DNA of 34,771 bases from an uncultured Blautia sp. Lineage in GTDB: Bacteria; Bacillota; Clostridia; Lachnospirales; Lachnospiraceae. Positions 7,427 through 15,286 of this stretch are shown here, piece by piece. A program made the position numbers and the translations under genes. The stretch spans positions 1 through 34,771 of the forward strand of contig NZ_CAKROJ010000021.1 of NCBI RefSeq assembly GCF_934372025.1, in the 5' to 3' direction. Under the pieces are notes generated by a model that did no database searches, was not told where the DNA came from, and saw nothing but the letters and a program-made list of their open reading frames with translations. The number at the start of each line of letters is the position of its first letter. Positions within the stretch are counted from its first letter, which is position 1.

Positions 7427-7784
7427 GCTGTCGGCTCCTTCTAAAACTCCAAAAACATCTTTTCGTATACTTATATGATGAAATTTTACATCTTTTTATC
7501 AAAAATAGCAACCGGTTTAACACACTATTTGCAAAAAACGCACCCATAATGTCGCCCGAAAGCATATACACTCTCAGACATCCGTAATTATAACGGTATA
7601 TTTCTGAAAATATCATACATCCTGCAAACAGCCAGTATAATATATCTGTTATATTTTTCATCCACCTGCATCGTGGCAGAATACCGCACAGAACCCCAAC
7701 TGCTCTGTAAAACAGCAGCAATATAATGCCTGTTTCAAAACAGCGAAAAAAAAGCAGCATTTCAAATCTGATATAACTGCTCAT
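7401..7784 (-). CDS. yabQ: Spore cortex biosynthesis protein YabQ
   Basis: A 127-residue multi-pass membrane protein with hydrophobic segments at about 8-35, 45-62 and 75-95 and a basic C-terminal tail. YabQ in B. subtilis is made in the mother cell under sigma-E, sits in the forespore outer membrane and is needed for cortex formation. Recognition rests on the characteristic helix pattern with a GDIMGAFFANSVLN segment and the yabP-yabQ-divIC order. It starts 1 base after the yabP stop and its 3' end overlaps divIC. Sequence similarity within this family is low, so synteny carries much of the weight. Confidence 0.85.
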   Translation of the reverse strand: MSSYIRFEMLLFFRCFETGIILLLFYRAVGVLCGILPRCRWMKNITDILYWLFAGCMIFSEIYRYNYGCLRVYMLSGDIMGAFFANSVLNRLLFLIKRCKISSYKYTKRCFWSFRRSRQLEKVKKEK

Positions 7785-7785
7785 T

Positions 7786-8067
7786 TCACCGGAACATCCT
7801 TTTCAACAAAGGTTCTTCTTTTTTATGTGCATTTTTTGTCAGATAAGAAATACTGTTTACTTTTCCTGCGATTTCAGCCTCACCTTTTTCCAGGTCAAGC
7901 CCCCTCACATGAAGCTGTTCTCCTTTAACCAGAACCTTACCGGCTTCTGTCATAAGAAGGAGTTCATTTTCATTAAAGGAATGAATATCCTTAACGCCTG
8001 TCAGTTTTCCAGATTCACGATTTTCTAACATCAGGCTGTGTGGCCTTCCTGTCTTCTTCTCATCCAA
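7786..8067 (-). CDS. yabP: Sporulation protein YabP
   Basis: A 93-residue protein of the YabP/YqfC family, which acts in the mother cell during spore formation; YabP affects cortex or coat assembly. Visible features are HSLMLENRESGKLTGVKDIHSFNENELLLMTEAGKVLVKGEQLHV followed by a beta-rich tail LEKGEAEIAGKVNSISYLTK. No membrane helix or signal peptide is seen. The start is TTG (8065-8067), with AGGAGC about 8 bases upstream. It is followed immediately by yabQ. Confidence 0.9.
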   Translation of the reverse strand: MDEKKTGRPHSLMLENRESGKLTGVKDIHSFNENELLLMTEAGKVLVKGEQLHVRGLDLEKGEAEIAGKVNSISYLTKNAHKKEEPLLKRMFR

Positions 8068-8164
8068 GTCCGCAGCTCCTATACTGTATTTACTGTTATT
8101 TTATGCAGACAGGCTGTCCAATAGACTTAGATCTTAATCATCTTCTCAGGCACTTTCACCCATC

Positions 8165-8404
8165 TTAAAGATATCGAAAAAGATTTTCTGCATCTTCTTT
8201 ACGTACCGTTTCTTTAACATCCAGCACTTCTACTTTTACATTTTTGCTTCCAAACTGAATTTCTATTGTATCACCGGCTTTTACCTGTGCTGACGCTTTT
8301 GCCGGACGATCGTTCACAAGAACCCGCCCCGCATCACATGCTTCATTTGCAACCGTTCTTCTTTTGATCAGACGTGAAATTTTCAAATATTTGTCCAGTC
8401 TCAT
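8165..8404 (-). CDS. rqcP: S4-domain ribosome quality-control factor RqcP (YabO)
   Basis: A 79-residue protein consisting of one S4 RNA-binding domain: MRLDKYLKISRLIKRRTVAN, then DAGRVLVNDRPAKASAQVKAGD. RqcP binds the 50S subunit on stalled-translation complexes and works with RqcH to add C-terminal alanine tails to unfinished peptides. The ATG at 8402-8404 was chosen because a strong AGGAGGC site sits 6 bases upstream and the family starts at MRLDKYL; a start seven codons earlier would bury that site. It lies between hup and yabP, in the yabO position. Confidence 0.92.
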   Translation of the reverse strand: MRLDKYLKISRLIKRRTVANEACDAGRVLVNDRPAKASAQVKAGDTIEIQFGSKNVKVEVLDVKETVRKEDAENLFRYL

Positions 8405-8423
8405 TTTTGCCTCCTGAAATAAC

Positions 8424-8449
8424 AAAAGGGGGAACTCATTCGTTCCCCC
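8424..8449 (-). terminator. Rho-independent terminator after hup
   Basis: The stem GGGGGAAC / GTTCCCCC with a 6-base loop is followed on the minus strand by TTTTGTTATTT. It sits between the hup stop and the rqcP ribosome site, so hup is probably mostly transcribed as a single gene with some read-through. Confidence 0.85.
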
Positions 8450-8464
8450 GAAATTACGATTTAA

Positions 8465-8740
8465 TTATTCGTTCACCATATCTTTCAGAGCTTTTCCAGC
8501 TTTGAACTTCGGTGCTTTGGAAGCTGCGATCTTCATTGTTTCGCCTGTCTGAGGATTTCTTCCTTCTCTGGCTGCTCTTTCGCTTACTTCAAATGTACCA
8601 AAACCAACTAACTGGATTTTTCCACCTTTTTTTAATTCGGATGCTACAACATCAGTGAAAGATTTTAATACAGCCTCTACGTCTTTTTTAGAAAGGTTTG
8701 TTTCTTTCGCCATTGCTGCTACTAATTCTGTTTTATTCAT
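8465..8740 (-). CDS. hup: DNA-binding protein HU
   Basis: A 91-residue histone-like nucleoid protein that bends and compacts DNA as a dimer. It has the HU N-terminal helices (MNKTELVAAMAKETNLSKKD), the VGFGTFEVSERAAREGRNPQTGE arm containing the proline that inserts into DNA, and the C-terminal helix FKAGKALKDMV. The length is typical. GAGGAGG precedes the ATG. It has its own strong promoter (8814-8842) and terminator. Its insertion between mazG and yabO differs from B. subtilis. Confidence 0.97.
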   Translation of the reverse strand: MNKTELVAAMAKETNLSKKDVEAVLKSFTDVVASELKKGGKIQLVGFGTFEVSERAAREGRNPQTGETMKIAASKAPKFKAGKALKDMVNE

Positions 8741-8813
8741 GGTGTTCCTCCTCTAAATAACTTCATTCTTATTTGTCGCGTAATGCTTCTTGGCATATGC
8801 ACGCTATCTACTA

Positions 8814-8842
8814 TATATAAACCTTTTATGTCAAATTGTCAA
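8814..8842 (-). promoter_or_regulatory. Strong sigma-A promoter of hup
   Basis: TTGACA (8837-8842) and TATATA (8814-8819) on the minus strand lie 17 bases apart. The -35 overlaps the mazG stop codon. A second TTGACA 10 bases downstream could give an alternative start. The high quality fits an abundant nucleoid protein. Confidence 0.75.
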
Positions 8843-9222
8843 GGTTTTTCACTCACGGACTTTTCTATCTTTTTAAGTTCTTCCCACGAAAGATCTGCTA
8901 ATGACGAATCCTCCGGAGCGAAAATTTTCGGATGACGAAATTTCATTTTTGAAGAAACGCCCTGAATCACATCCTCTATCGTGAAAATCCCCTCTTCTTC
9001 CGCAATCACGCTGTGAAGTGCCACCTGGAACAGGACATCTCCCAGTTCTTCACACAGATTAGCACTGTCACCTTCCTGTGCAAGGCGGTCAATTCCCTCC
9101 AGTACTTCATTGCTTTCTTCAAGAAGATACTTCTTCAGGCTTTCATGTGTCTGCACACTGTCCCAGGGGCATTTTTCGCGTATTTCTCTGACAATTTTCA
9201 TAAAATCATCAAATATCTGCAT
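8839..9222 (-). CDS. mazG: MazG family nucleoside triphosphate pyrophosphohydrolase
   Basis: A 127-residue single-domain MazG protein that should hydrolyse (non-canonical) NTPs to NMP and pyrophosphate with Mg2+. Visible metal-binding motifs are EESNE (residues 35-39) and EELGD (58-62), after the family's CPWDSVQTHESL opening and before KMKFRHPKIF. B. subtilis YabN at this locus is a tetrapyrrole-methylase/MazG fusion; here only one MazG unit remains and no methylase is nearby. The ATG follows the phosphoglucomutase stop by 8 bases and has only a weak ribosome site (AGGT), so it is probably coupled. Confidence 0.9.
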   Translation of the reverse strand: MQIFDDFMKIVREIREKCPWDSVQTHESLKKYLLEESNEVLEGIDRLAQEGDSANLCEELGDVLFQVALHSVIAEEEGIFTIEDVIQGVSSKMKFRHPKIFAPEDSSLADLSWEELKKIEKSVSEKP

Positions 9223-9230
9223 ATACCTGA

Positions 9231-10964
9231 TTACATCATGGAATCAACCATATCAAGAACAGCTTTACCCATTACTGCTGATTTTTCATCTGCATCTTCC
9301 AGAGATGTTCCCTTTACACCATAGTAGAATTTTACCTTCGGTTCTGTACCGGACGGACGAACACATACCCATGCATCATTTGTCAGTTCATAGTAGAGAA
9401 CATTGGAATTCGGAAGACCTGTTGCAGTAACTTCGCCTGTTTCCAGATTCTTGATCGTATCTTCTTTATAATCTCTTACTGCGATCACTTTGTGTCCTGC
9501 AAATTCGGCCGGTGGATTCTGACGAAGAGATGTCATGATCTCCTGAATCTTCTGAAGACCTTCAATACCCTTCATTGTTACAGCTTTGATATCATCTTTG
9601 TAATATCCGAACTGTTCGTACATTTCAATCATTGCATCCCACAGAGTCTTGCCCTGAGTCTTATAATATGCAGCTGCTTCACAAAGAGCCATTGTAGCTA
9701 CGATTGCGTCTTTATCTCTTGCATATGTACCGATCAGGCAGCCATAGCTTTCTTCAAATCCGAAAAGATATGTCCCTTTTCCGGAATTTTCAAATCCAAG
9801 GATCTGCTGTCCGATGAATTTAAAGCCTGTCAGAACTTCAATCAGTTTTACTCCATATCCTTTAGCAATAGCATCTGCCAGATTTGTAGTAACGATTGTC
9901 TTAATAAGAGCTCCGTCTTCCGGAAGACTTCCGTTAACTGCTTTACGCTGGCTGATCTCATAGTTTGCAAGGAGGCATCCTGACATATTTCCTGTCAAAT
10001 CATGATATTCGCCATTTTTATCTTTTACACGAACACCAAGGCGGTCTGCGTCAGGGTCTGTAGCAAGAACGAGATCTGCATCAACTTCTTTTGCAAGTTT
10101 CAGTCCAAGCTCGAATGCTTCTGCTGCTTCCGGGTTCGGATAGCTGACTGTCGGGAAATCTCCATCCGGAAGTTCCTGTTCTTTTACAACATATACGTTC
10201 TCGAATCCAAGTTCTTTAAGGATTCTTCTTGCAGGAATGTTTCCTGTTCCGTGGAGTGGTGAATAAACGATCTTGAGGTTTTTGCCTTCTGCCTGAATTG
10301 CATCCATATGAATAACCTGTTTCTTCAGTTCTGCCATGTAAGCATCGTCAACTTCCTTGCCGATCACTTCGAACAGACCTGCTTTAACAGCTTCATCCTT
10401 GTCCATTGTCTTAACTGTATTCCAGTCAGAGATTGCTTTAACTTCACCCATGATTCCGCTGTCGTGCGGTGGTGTGATCTGCGCGCCATCTTCCCAGTAT
10501 ACTTTGTAACCGTTGTATTCCGGTGGGTTATGGCTGGCTGTTACGTTGATACCTGCAACACAGCCAAGATGACGTACTGCAAAAGAAAGTTCCGGTGTAG
10601 GTCTTAATGTCTCAAAAATATAAGCTTTGATTCCGTTTGCTGCAAGGCAGAGAGCTGCTTCTTCAGCAAATTCCGGAGACATATGACGGGAATCATATGC
10701 AATAGCCACACCCTGGGATTTTTTATCGACTTTAGCAATGTAGTTAGCAAGACCCTGCGTTGCTCTTCTTACTACGTAGATATTCATACGGTTTGTACCG
10801 GCTCCGATTATTCCACGAAGACCGGCTGTACCAAATTCCAGATCCATATAGAAACGCTCTTTTATTTCATTTTCATCATCTGCGATACTCTTTAATTCCT
10901 CTTTTGTTGCTTCATCGAAGTATGGGTTTGCAATCCACTGCTCATAAACTTCTCTGTAATCCAT
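9231..10964 (-). CDS. pgcA: Alpha-phosphoglucomutase (phosphohexomutase family)
   Basis: A 577-residue enzyme interconverting glucose-1-phosphate and glucose-6-phosphate, feeding UDP-glucose, glycolipid and polysaccharide synthesis. The phosphorylated serine is in TASHNPPEYNGYKVYWEDG (Ser144). The Mg2+ site is DPDADRLGV, the sugar loop GFEESYGCLIG, and the phosphate loop RPSGTEPKVKFYYG. The length matches the long PgcA-type enzyme of Firmicutes rather than GlmM. GGGAGG precedes the ATG. Phosphomannomutase activity is also common in the family and cannot be excluded. Confidence 0.92.
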   Translation of the reverse strand: MDYREVYEQWIANPYFDEATKEELKSIADDENEIKERFYMDLEFGTAGLRGIIGAGTNRMNIYVVRRATQGLANYIAKVDKKSQGVAIAYDSRHMSPEFAEEAALCLAANGIKAYIFETLRPTPELSFAVRHLGCVAGINVTASHNPPEYNGYKVYWEDGAQITPPHDSGIMGEVKAISDWNTVKTMDKDEAVKAGLFEVIGKEVDDAYMAELKKQVIHMDAIQAEGKNLKIVYSPLHGTGNIPARRILKELGFENVYVVKEQELPDGDFPTVSYPNPEAAEAFELGLKLAKEVDADLVLATDPDADRLGVRVKDKNGEYHDLTGNMSGCLLANYEISQRKAVNGSLPEDGALIKTIVTTNLADAIAKGYGVKLIEVLTGFKFIGQQILGFENSGKGTYLFGFEESYGCLIGTYARDKDAIVATMALCEAAAYYKTQGKTLWDAMIEMYEQFGYYKDDIKAVTMKGIEGLQKIQEIMTSLRQNPPAEFAGHKVIAVRDYKEDTIKNLETGEVTATGLPNSNVLYYELTNDAWVCVRPSGTEPKVKFYYGVKGTSLEDADEKSAVMGKAVLDMVDSMM

Positions 10965-10996
10965 ACTAAAATACCTCCCTGTACAAATGTATTTTT

Positions 10997-11014
10997 GACA
11001 GTTTTATAACTGTC
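10997..11014. other. Perfect inverted repeat upstream of phosphoglucomutase
   Basis: GACAGTT and AACTGTC are separated by 4 bases, between the cotS-like stop and the pgcA start. No T run follows on either strand, so it could be a protein-binding site or a leader hairpin rather than a terminator. Confidence 0.5.
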
Positions 11015-11029
11015 TCTGATAGTTTTATA

Positions 11030-12013
11030 TTATACACCTGTTTTCCCTAAAAAGGAAGTACAATATCTTTTCCAGGCATCTCTTTGATGTATCAGATTCT
11101 GCAGTTTTTCAGTATTTTTTGCAGAAATCAATGTTTTACGATGAGTATAGTAATAATTTGCAAGTTTCCAGTATTTCTCCGGATAACTGAAACGTATTTC
11201 CAGATTTGTCCACTCTTCCTCAGAAATCGGCTTTATCTGATGATATACACGAATCATTTCTTTTCCCAGCCGAATATCCCAGTTATACTTTTCGAGAATT
11301 TTCCTCATAAAGCGATATAGGTCTGCCATCTGTGTATCAAAGCCCCAATGATCAAAGCTGGTAACTGCAGTCCCATTTTTCAGCATCAGAACATTATGCT
11401 GATTGTACTCTCCATGACAGACTTCACCGTCTTTTTCTGCCTTTTGCCGAAGGGCCTGATACCCGGAATCCATTAGTGCCTCATGAGCTTCTTCTCCATC
11501 CTGAAGAAATTTCTCCACTGTTTCAAGATATAATTTTTCAAACATACCGGAAGGTCCTCTTTTTCGAATGAAACTGCGGATTTTTTTCATTTCCTGATTA
11601 TGACGCTGATATTCATTTTCCAGAGATGGTTCCAGATAAAAATCTACTACCGGCATATGCATACGCTGATGCATCTCTGCCAATGTGCGAATACTTCTGA
11701 ATATATCTTCTTTTGATCTTGTATCGCACTCTCTTCCTTCGTACCAGTATTGCAGAGTATATGAAATCCCATCTTTGTCACGACTGACAAGATTTTCTTC
11801 CTGATTCGGAATATAACAGTCTGTATATCCTCCCTGTTCTTTAATTCTGACAAGCAGTTCCTGCTGTTTCTGAAGTTTTTTTTCGGTTCCTTTGAATTCT
11901 TTTATAATGACTGGTCCTTTTTCTGTTCGACAGAGAAGCGCGCCACGGATACGGGCTGTTGATTCGGCGTCAAGGCCGTACTGCTCCAGTGTACTGAGTC
12001 CATAGTCATACAA
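11030..12013 (-). CDS. CotS-family spore coat protein (kinase-like fold)
   Basis: A 327-residue protein of the CotS/YutH/YsxE group, which shares the aminoglycoside-phosphotransferase fold and is deposited in the spore coat. The N-terminal lobe has VIIKEFKGTEKK. The catalytic-loop equivalent is CHGEYNQHNVLM, with Glu where APH kinases have the catalytic Asp, and the metal-binding DFD/DFG-like region reads SFDHWGFD. Phosphotransfer is therefore doubtful and a structural role is more likely. The start is TTG (12011-12013), preceded by GAGGGGG about 10 bases upstream. It lies alone between cca and pgcA. The family call is good; a specific CotS name cannot be given. Confidence 0.85.
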   Translation of the reverse strand: MYDYGLSTLEQYGLDAESTARIRGALLCRTEKGPVIIKEFKGTEKKLQKQQELLVRIKEQGGYTDCYIPNQEENLVSRDKDGISYTLQYWYEGRECDTRSKEDIFRSIRTLAEMHQRMHMPVVDFYLEPSLENEYQRHNQEMKKIRSFIRKRGPSGMFEKLYLETVEKFLQDGEEAHEALMDSGYQALRQKAEKDGEVCHGEYNQHNVLMLKNGTAVTSFDHWGFDTQMADLYRFMRKILEKYNWDIRLGKEMIRVYHQIKPISEEEWTNLEIRFSYPEKYWKLANYYYTHRKTLISAKNTEKLQNLIHQRDAWKRYCTSFLGKTGV

Positions 12014-12098
12014 ATAAAAAGCCCCCTCTTGTTTTTGTACCTTCTATACATATGTGGGGCATATAAAAGAAATTCCTCGAGATACAATCCCGTTTCAA

Positions 12099-12114
12099 GA
12101 ATGCCTCGGCATTC
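12099..12114 (-). terminator. Short hairpin right after cca
   Basis: GAATGC / GCATTC with a 4-base loop starts 2 bases after the cca stop. There is no T run, so it may be a weak terminator or a 3'-end stabiliser. Confidence 0.35.
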
Positions 12115-12115
12115 A

Positions 12116-13444
12116 TTATTTCTTATCTTTTATTATTTCCATCAACTTCTCTTTTGTGTTATCCGACGGTTCTTCGAGTACATGCTCCAGCAGTTTTTTC
12201 AAAATCTCCCCAAGCTCCGGTCCCGGTTTGTACCCGGCCTGGATCAGATCCCGTCCTGTCAATGCCAGCGTCTTCAGCGACACACACTGCTTTTCCTCAA
12301 CAATCTTTTGATAGCATGCTTCCACACCACAGATCCGCTCACTTTTTTCTTCTCGACAGTACGTACTCTGCGCCAGCATATCTGCTTTCTGCACTTCAAG
12401 ATACAGTGGAAACAGATCCTCGCCAATTCGATTCACAGCACGTCTTACCGACCGCATATCCGGCATCGGTCGGTCATCATGGCAACGGATCAGCCTGGTA
12501 ACCCTGCTGATCGTATCATTATCAAACTTCAGACGACGAAGAATACTTTTTGCCATCTTCTCACCTTCCAGTGCATGTAGTTTAAAATGATCACGTCCAT
12601 TTTCATCTGTCTTTCGCATCACCGGTTTCGCAATATCGTGGAGAAGCATCGTCAGACGAAGGACTTTATCCTGGCGCACAAGAAGCATACTGTGAAGAAT
12701 ATGCTCCCCAACAGTATAACAATGATGCGGTGTGTTCTGTGCAGTTTCCATACATGCATCAAACTCCGGAAGAAATTCCCTTGTAATTCCAGTCTCATAA
12801 GCCACTCGCAGATAATCCGGATGTGGCGAGACCAGCAGTTTCACCAGTTCTGTCTGAATACGTTCTGCACTGACACATTTCAGATTCGGCGCAAGTGCAC
12901 AGATTCCCTTCTTCGTCTCGTCGTCAATCGTAAAGCCCAACTGCGCAGAAAAACGAACTGCACGCAGGATTCGAAGTGCATCCTCATGAAAGCGCTCCAT
13001 TGGATCACCGACACAGCGGATGATTTTGTTCTGCATATCATCCATCCCATGAAACAGATCCACCAGACCTCGAACAGGATGATATGCCATCGCATTGATT
13101 GTAAAGTCTCTGCGCTTCAAGTCCTCTTCCAGGCTTGAAGTGAACATTACCTGCTTCGGATGACGGCCATCCTCATAATCGCCATCCACACGATAAGTTG
13201 TCACTTCATAGCCTTCCTTATCCATCAATACCGTTACCGTTCCATGCTGCAGACCAGTATCCACAGTACGTGGAAACAGCTCCTTCACTTGAAGTGGAGA
13301 AGCTGATGTTGTTATATCCCAGTCATTTGGGCAGCGCCCCAGGATTGAATCCCGGACGCAGCCTCCAACGACATAGGCCTCGTAGCCATTTTCTTCTAAA
13401 ATGTGCAATATTTTTTCCGCATTGGAAGGAATCGTTAATTTCAT
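12116..13444 (-). CDS. cca: CCA tRNA nucleotidyltransferase
   Basis: A 442-residue class II nucleotidyltransferase that adds or repairs the 3' CCA of tRNAs. The N-terminal signature is GGCVRDSILGRCPNDWDITT with the catalytic DWD pair. RRDFTINAMAY and RFHEDALRILRAVRFSAQLGF follow; these form the nucleotide-selecting neck. An HD domain (LLHDIAKP...) sits in the C-terminal half. The ATG at 13442-13444, one base after the proS stop, is preferred over an upstream start because the protein then begins MKLTIPSNAEKIL as in relatives and the gene is coupled to proS. The ribosome site GGGGAAG lies inside the proS end. Confidence 0.93.
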   Translation of the reverse strand: MKLTIPSNAEKILHILEENGYEAYVVGGCVRDSILGRCPNDWDITTSASPLQVKELFPRTVDTGLQHGTVTVLMDKEGYEVTTYRVDGDYEDGRHPKQVMFTSSLEEDLKRRDFTINAMAYHPVRGLVDLFHGMDDMQNKIIRCVGDPMERFHEDALRILRAVRFSAQLGFTIDDETKKGICALAPNLKCVSAERIQTELVKLLVSPHPDYLRVAYETGITREFLPEFDACMETAQNTPHHCYTVGEHILHSMLLVRQDKVLRLTMLLHDIAKPVMRKTDENGRDHFKLHALEGEKMAKSILRRLKFDNDTISRVTRLIRCHDDRPMPDMRSVRRAVNRIGEDLFPLYLEVQKADMLAQSTYCREEKSERICGVEACYQKIVEEKQCVSLKTLALTGRDLIQAGYKPGPELGEILKKLLEHVLEEPSDNTKEKLMEIIKDKK

Positions 13445-13445
13445 A

Positions 13446-14879
13446 TTAGTAAGCTCTTCCCCAGTAAACCATCTTCTTAGCCGGTTTTCCACAGCATACG
13501 CAAACATCACTTAAGTGTTCCTGTTCAAACGGCATACATCTGGAAGTTGCCTGAACATCTTCTTTGATCTTATCTTCGCATGCACGGTCACCACACCACA
13601 TAGCTTTTACAAAGCCAGGCTTGTTGTTGATGATATCTTTGAATTCTTCATAATCTGTCGCAACATATGTGTGAGCTTCACGATGTGCACGGGCACGTTC
13701 CAGCATATCCTTCTGCATAGTATCCAGAACTTCCTGTACTTTTGCAGTAAGCTCTTCAAATGTAACCACATATTTTTCTCTTGTATCACGACGGCAGATA
13801 ACAGCCTGTCCATTTTCGATATCCTTTGGACCACACTCGATACGAACCGGAATACCACGCATTTCCTGCTCTGCAAATTTGAATCCCGGGCTTCTGTCTG
13901 TATCATCCACTTTAACACGGATTCCGGCTGCCTTGAGTGCTGCAAACAGTTCATCCGCTTTTTCAAGTACGCCCTCTTTACGCTGCTGGATTGGAATGAT
14001 AACAGCCTGAGTCGGAGCAATTCTCGGAGGCAGAACAAGTCCGCTGTTATCACCATGAACCATGATAAGAGCACCGATCATACGTGTTGTCATACCCCAG
14101 GATGTCTGGTGAACATATTTCAGTGTGTTGTCTTTGTCTGTGTACTGGATGCCGAATGCTTTTGCAAATCCGTCACCAAAGTTGTGGCTTGTACCGGACT
14201 GAAGAGCTTTTCCATCATGCATCAAAGATTCGATTGTATAAGTAGCTACTGCACCTGCGAATTTTTCTTTGTCTGTTTTCTGTCCTTTGATTACCGGAAT
14301 AGCCAGAACTTCTTCACAGAAGTCAGCATACAGATTCAGCATCTGAATTGTTCTCTCTTCTGCTTCCTCTGCTGTAGCATGAGCAGTATGTCCTTCCTGC
14401 CACAGGAACTCTCTGGAACGAAGGAACGGACGGGTTGTTTTTTCCCAACGCACTACAGAACACCACTGGTTGTATACCTTCGGAAGATCTCTGTGAGACT
14501 GGATATCTTTCTGATAGAAATCACAGAACAGAGTCTCAGAAGTAGGACGAACGCAGAGACGCTCCTGCAGTTCATTCAGTCCACCATGTGTTACCCATGC
14601 AACTTCCGGTGCAAAACCTTCTACGTGATCTTTTTCTTTCTGAAGAAGAGATTCCGGAATAAACATCGGCATATATACGTTCTGTACACCTGTCTCTTTG
14701 AATCTGCGGTCAAGCTCGTGCTGGATGTTTTCCCAGATTGCATAACCTGCCGGTTTGATCGCCATGCAGCCTTTTACACTTGTATAACCACACAGTTCCG
14801 CTTTTTTTACAACGTCAGTATACCACTGTGCAAAATCTTCATCCATGGAAGTGATTGCTTCTACTAATTTTTTTGCCAT
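13446..14879 (-). CDS. proS: Prolyl-tRNA synthetase, short archaeal/eukaryotic type
   Basis: A 477-residue class II synthetase charging tRNA-Pro with proline. It is the type lacking the INS editing domain. Visible are the opening DEDFAQWYTDVVKKAEL, motif 1 region RRFKETGVQNVYMPMFIPE, motif 2 RPTSETLFCDFYQ and TRPFLRSREFLWQEGHTAH, the anticodon-binding domain (about 280-400) and a C-terminal zinc-like part with CGDRACED...CVCCGKPAKKMVYWGRAY. AAGGAG lies upstream of the ATG. Expression should be controlled by uncharged tRNA-Pro through the T-box leader. It is cotranscribed with cca. Confidence 0.96.
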   Translation of the reverse strand: MAKKLVEAITSMDEDFAQWYTDVVKKAELCGYTSVKGCMAIKPAGYAIWENIQHELDRRFKETGVQNVYMPMFIPESLLQKEKDHVEGFAPEVAWVTHGGLNELQERLCVRPTSETLFCDFYQKDIQSHRDLPKVYNQWCSVVRWEKTTRPFLRSREFLWQEGHTAHATAEEAEERTIQMLNLYADFCEEVLAIPVIKGQKTDKEKFAGAVATYTIESLMHDGKALQSGTSHNFGDGFAKAFGIQYTDKDNTLKYVHQTSWGMTTRMIGALIMVHGDNSGLVLPPRIAPTQAVIIPIQQRKEGVLEKADELFAALKAAGIRVKVDDTDRSPGFKFAEQEMRGIPVRIECGPKDIENGQAVICRRDTREKYVVTFEELTAKVQEVLDTMQKDMLERARAHREAHTYVATDYEEFKDIINNKPGFVKAMWCGDRACEDKIKEDVQATSRCMPFEQEHLSDVCVCCGKPAKKMVYWGRAY

Positions 14880-14957
14880 AGTTCTTTTCTCCTTTTTGAT
14901 ATAATGATGCCAGAATCAAAAGATTCCGACCAGATACATTCCGGGATAAAAGGTATT

Positions 14958-15247
14958 AAAAAAAGCCCTTCAGATCCCGGTAAAGGGACCGAAGGACTTC
15001 GGCGGTACCACCCTAATTAACAATTCCCGAAGGAACTGCTCTCTCTAAATCCTTTAACGCAGGAAACACGCCATGCTTCAATCACACGGAGCTCAGAGGC
15101 CGGTTCCATGATTCACGCACAGAATCCTCACACCAGCCGGATTCCTCTCTGAGATTGCTCCTCATGTACTATTCTCTTCATCGCCATATTTTTATAAATA
15201 TCATACTTTAGAACTGTAAATGCATTTTCCAGTATTCTAAAGTGTCC
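14958..15247 (-). promoter_or_regulatory. T-box leader of proS (tRNA-Pro sensing)
   Basis: The antiterminator T-box AGGGTGGTACCGCC lies at 15001-15014 on the minus strand. The competing terminator stem (14964-14998) ends in seven T (14958-14964). Upstream, CTCAGAG pairs with CTCTGAG to form the base of Stem I. Just 5' of the second arm is GAACCGG, giving CCG (15101-15103) as the likely proline specifier codon. Uncharged tRNA-Pro should bind both sites and allow read-through into proS and cca. A 9-bp hairpin (ACTTTAGAA/TTCTAAAGT) lies at the very start of the transcript. Confidence 0.9.
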
Positions 15248-15253
15248 GGTTTT

Positions 15254-15282
15254 ATTTTATGCGAAATCAGAATTTGTGTCAA
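15254..15282 (-). promoter_or_regulatory. Sigma-A promoter of the proS T-box transcript
   Basis: TTGACA (15277-15282) and TAAAAT (15254-15259) on the minus strand are 17 bases apart, starting 5 bases after the preceding gene's stop. Confidence 0.8.
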
Positions 15283-15286
15283 GAGC

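Noticed and set aside
8068..8164. Sigma-E promoter for yabP
   Set aside because: An AATACAGT resembles the -10, but it sits almost on the ribosome site and no matching -35 is found.
13515..14867. A 450-codon plus-strand frame opposite proS
   Set aside because: Antisense shadow with Cys/Phe-rich low-meaning sequence and no ribosome site.
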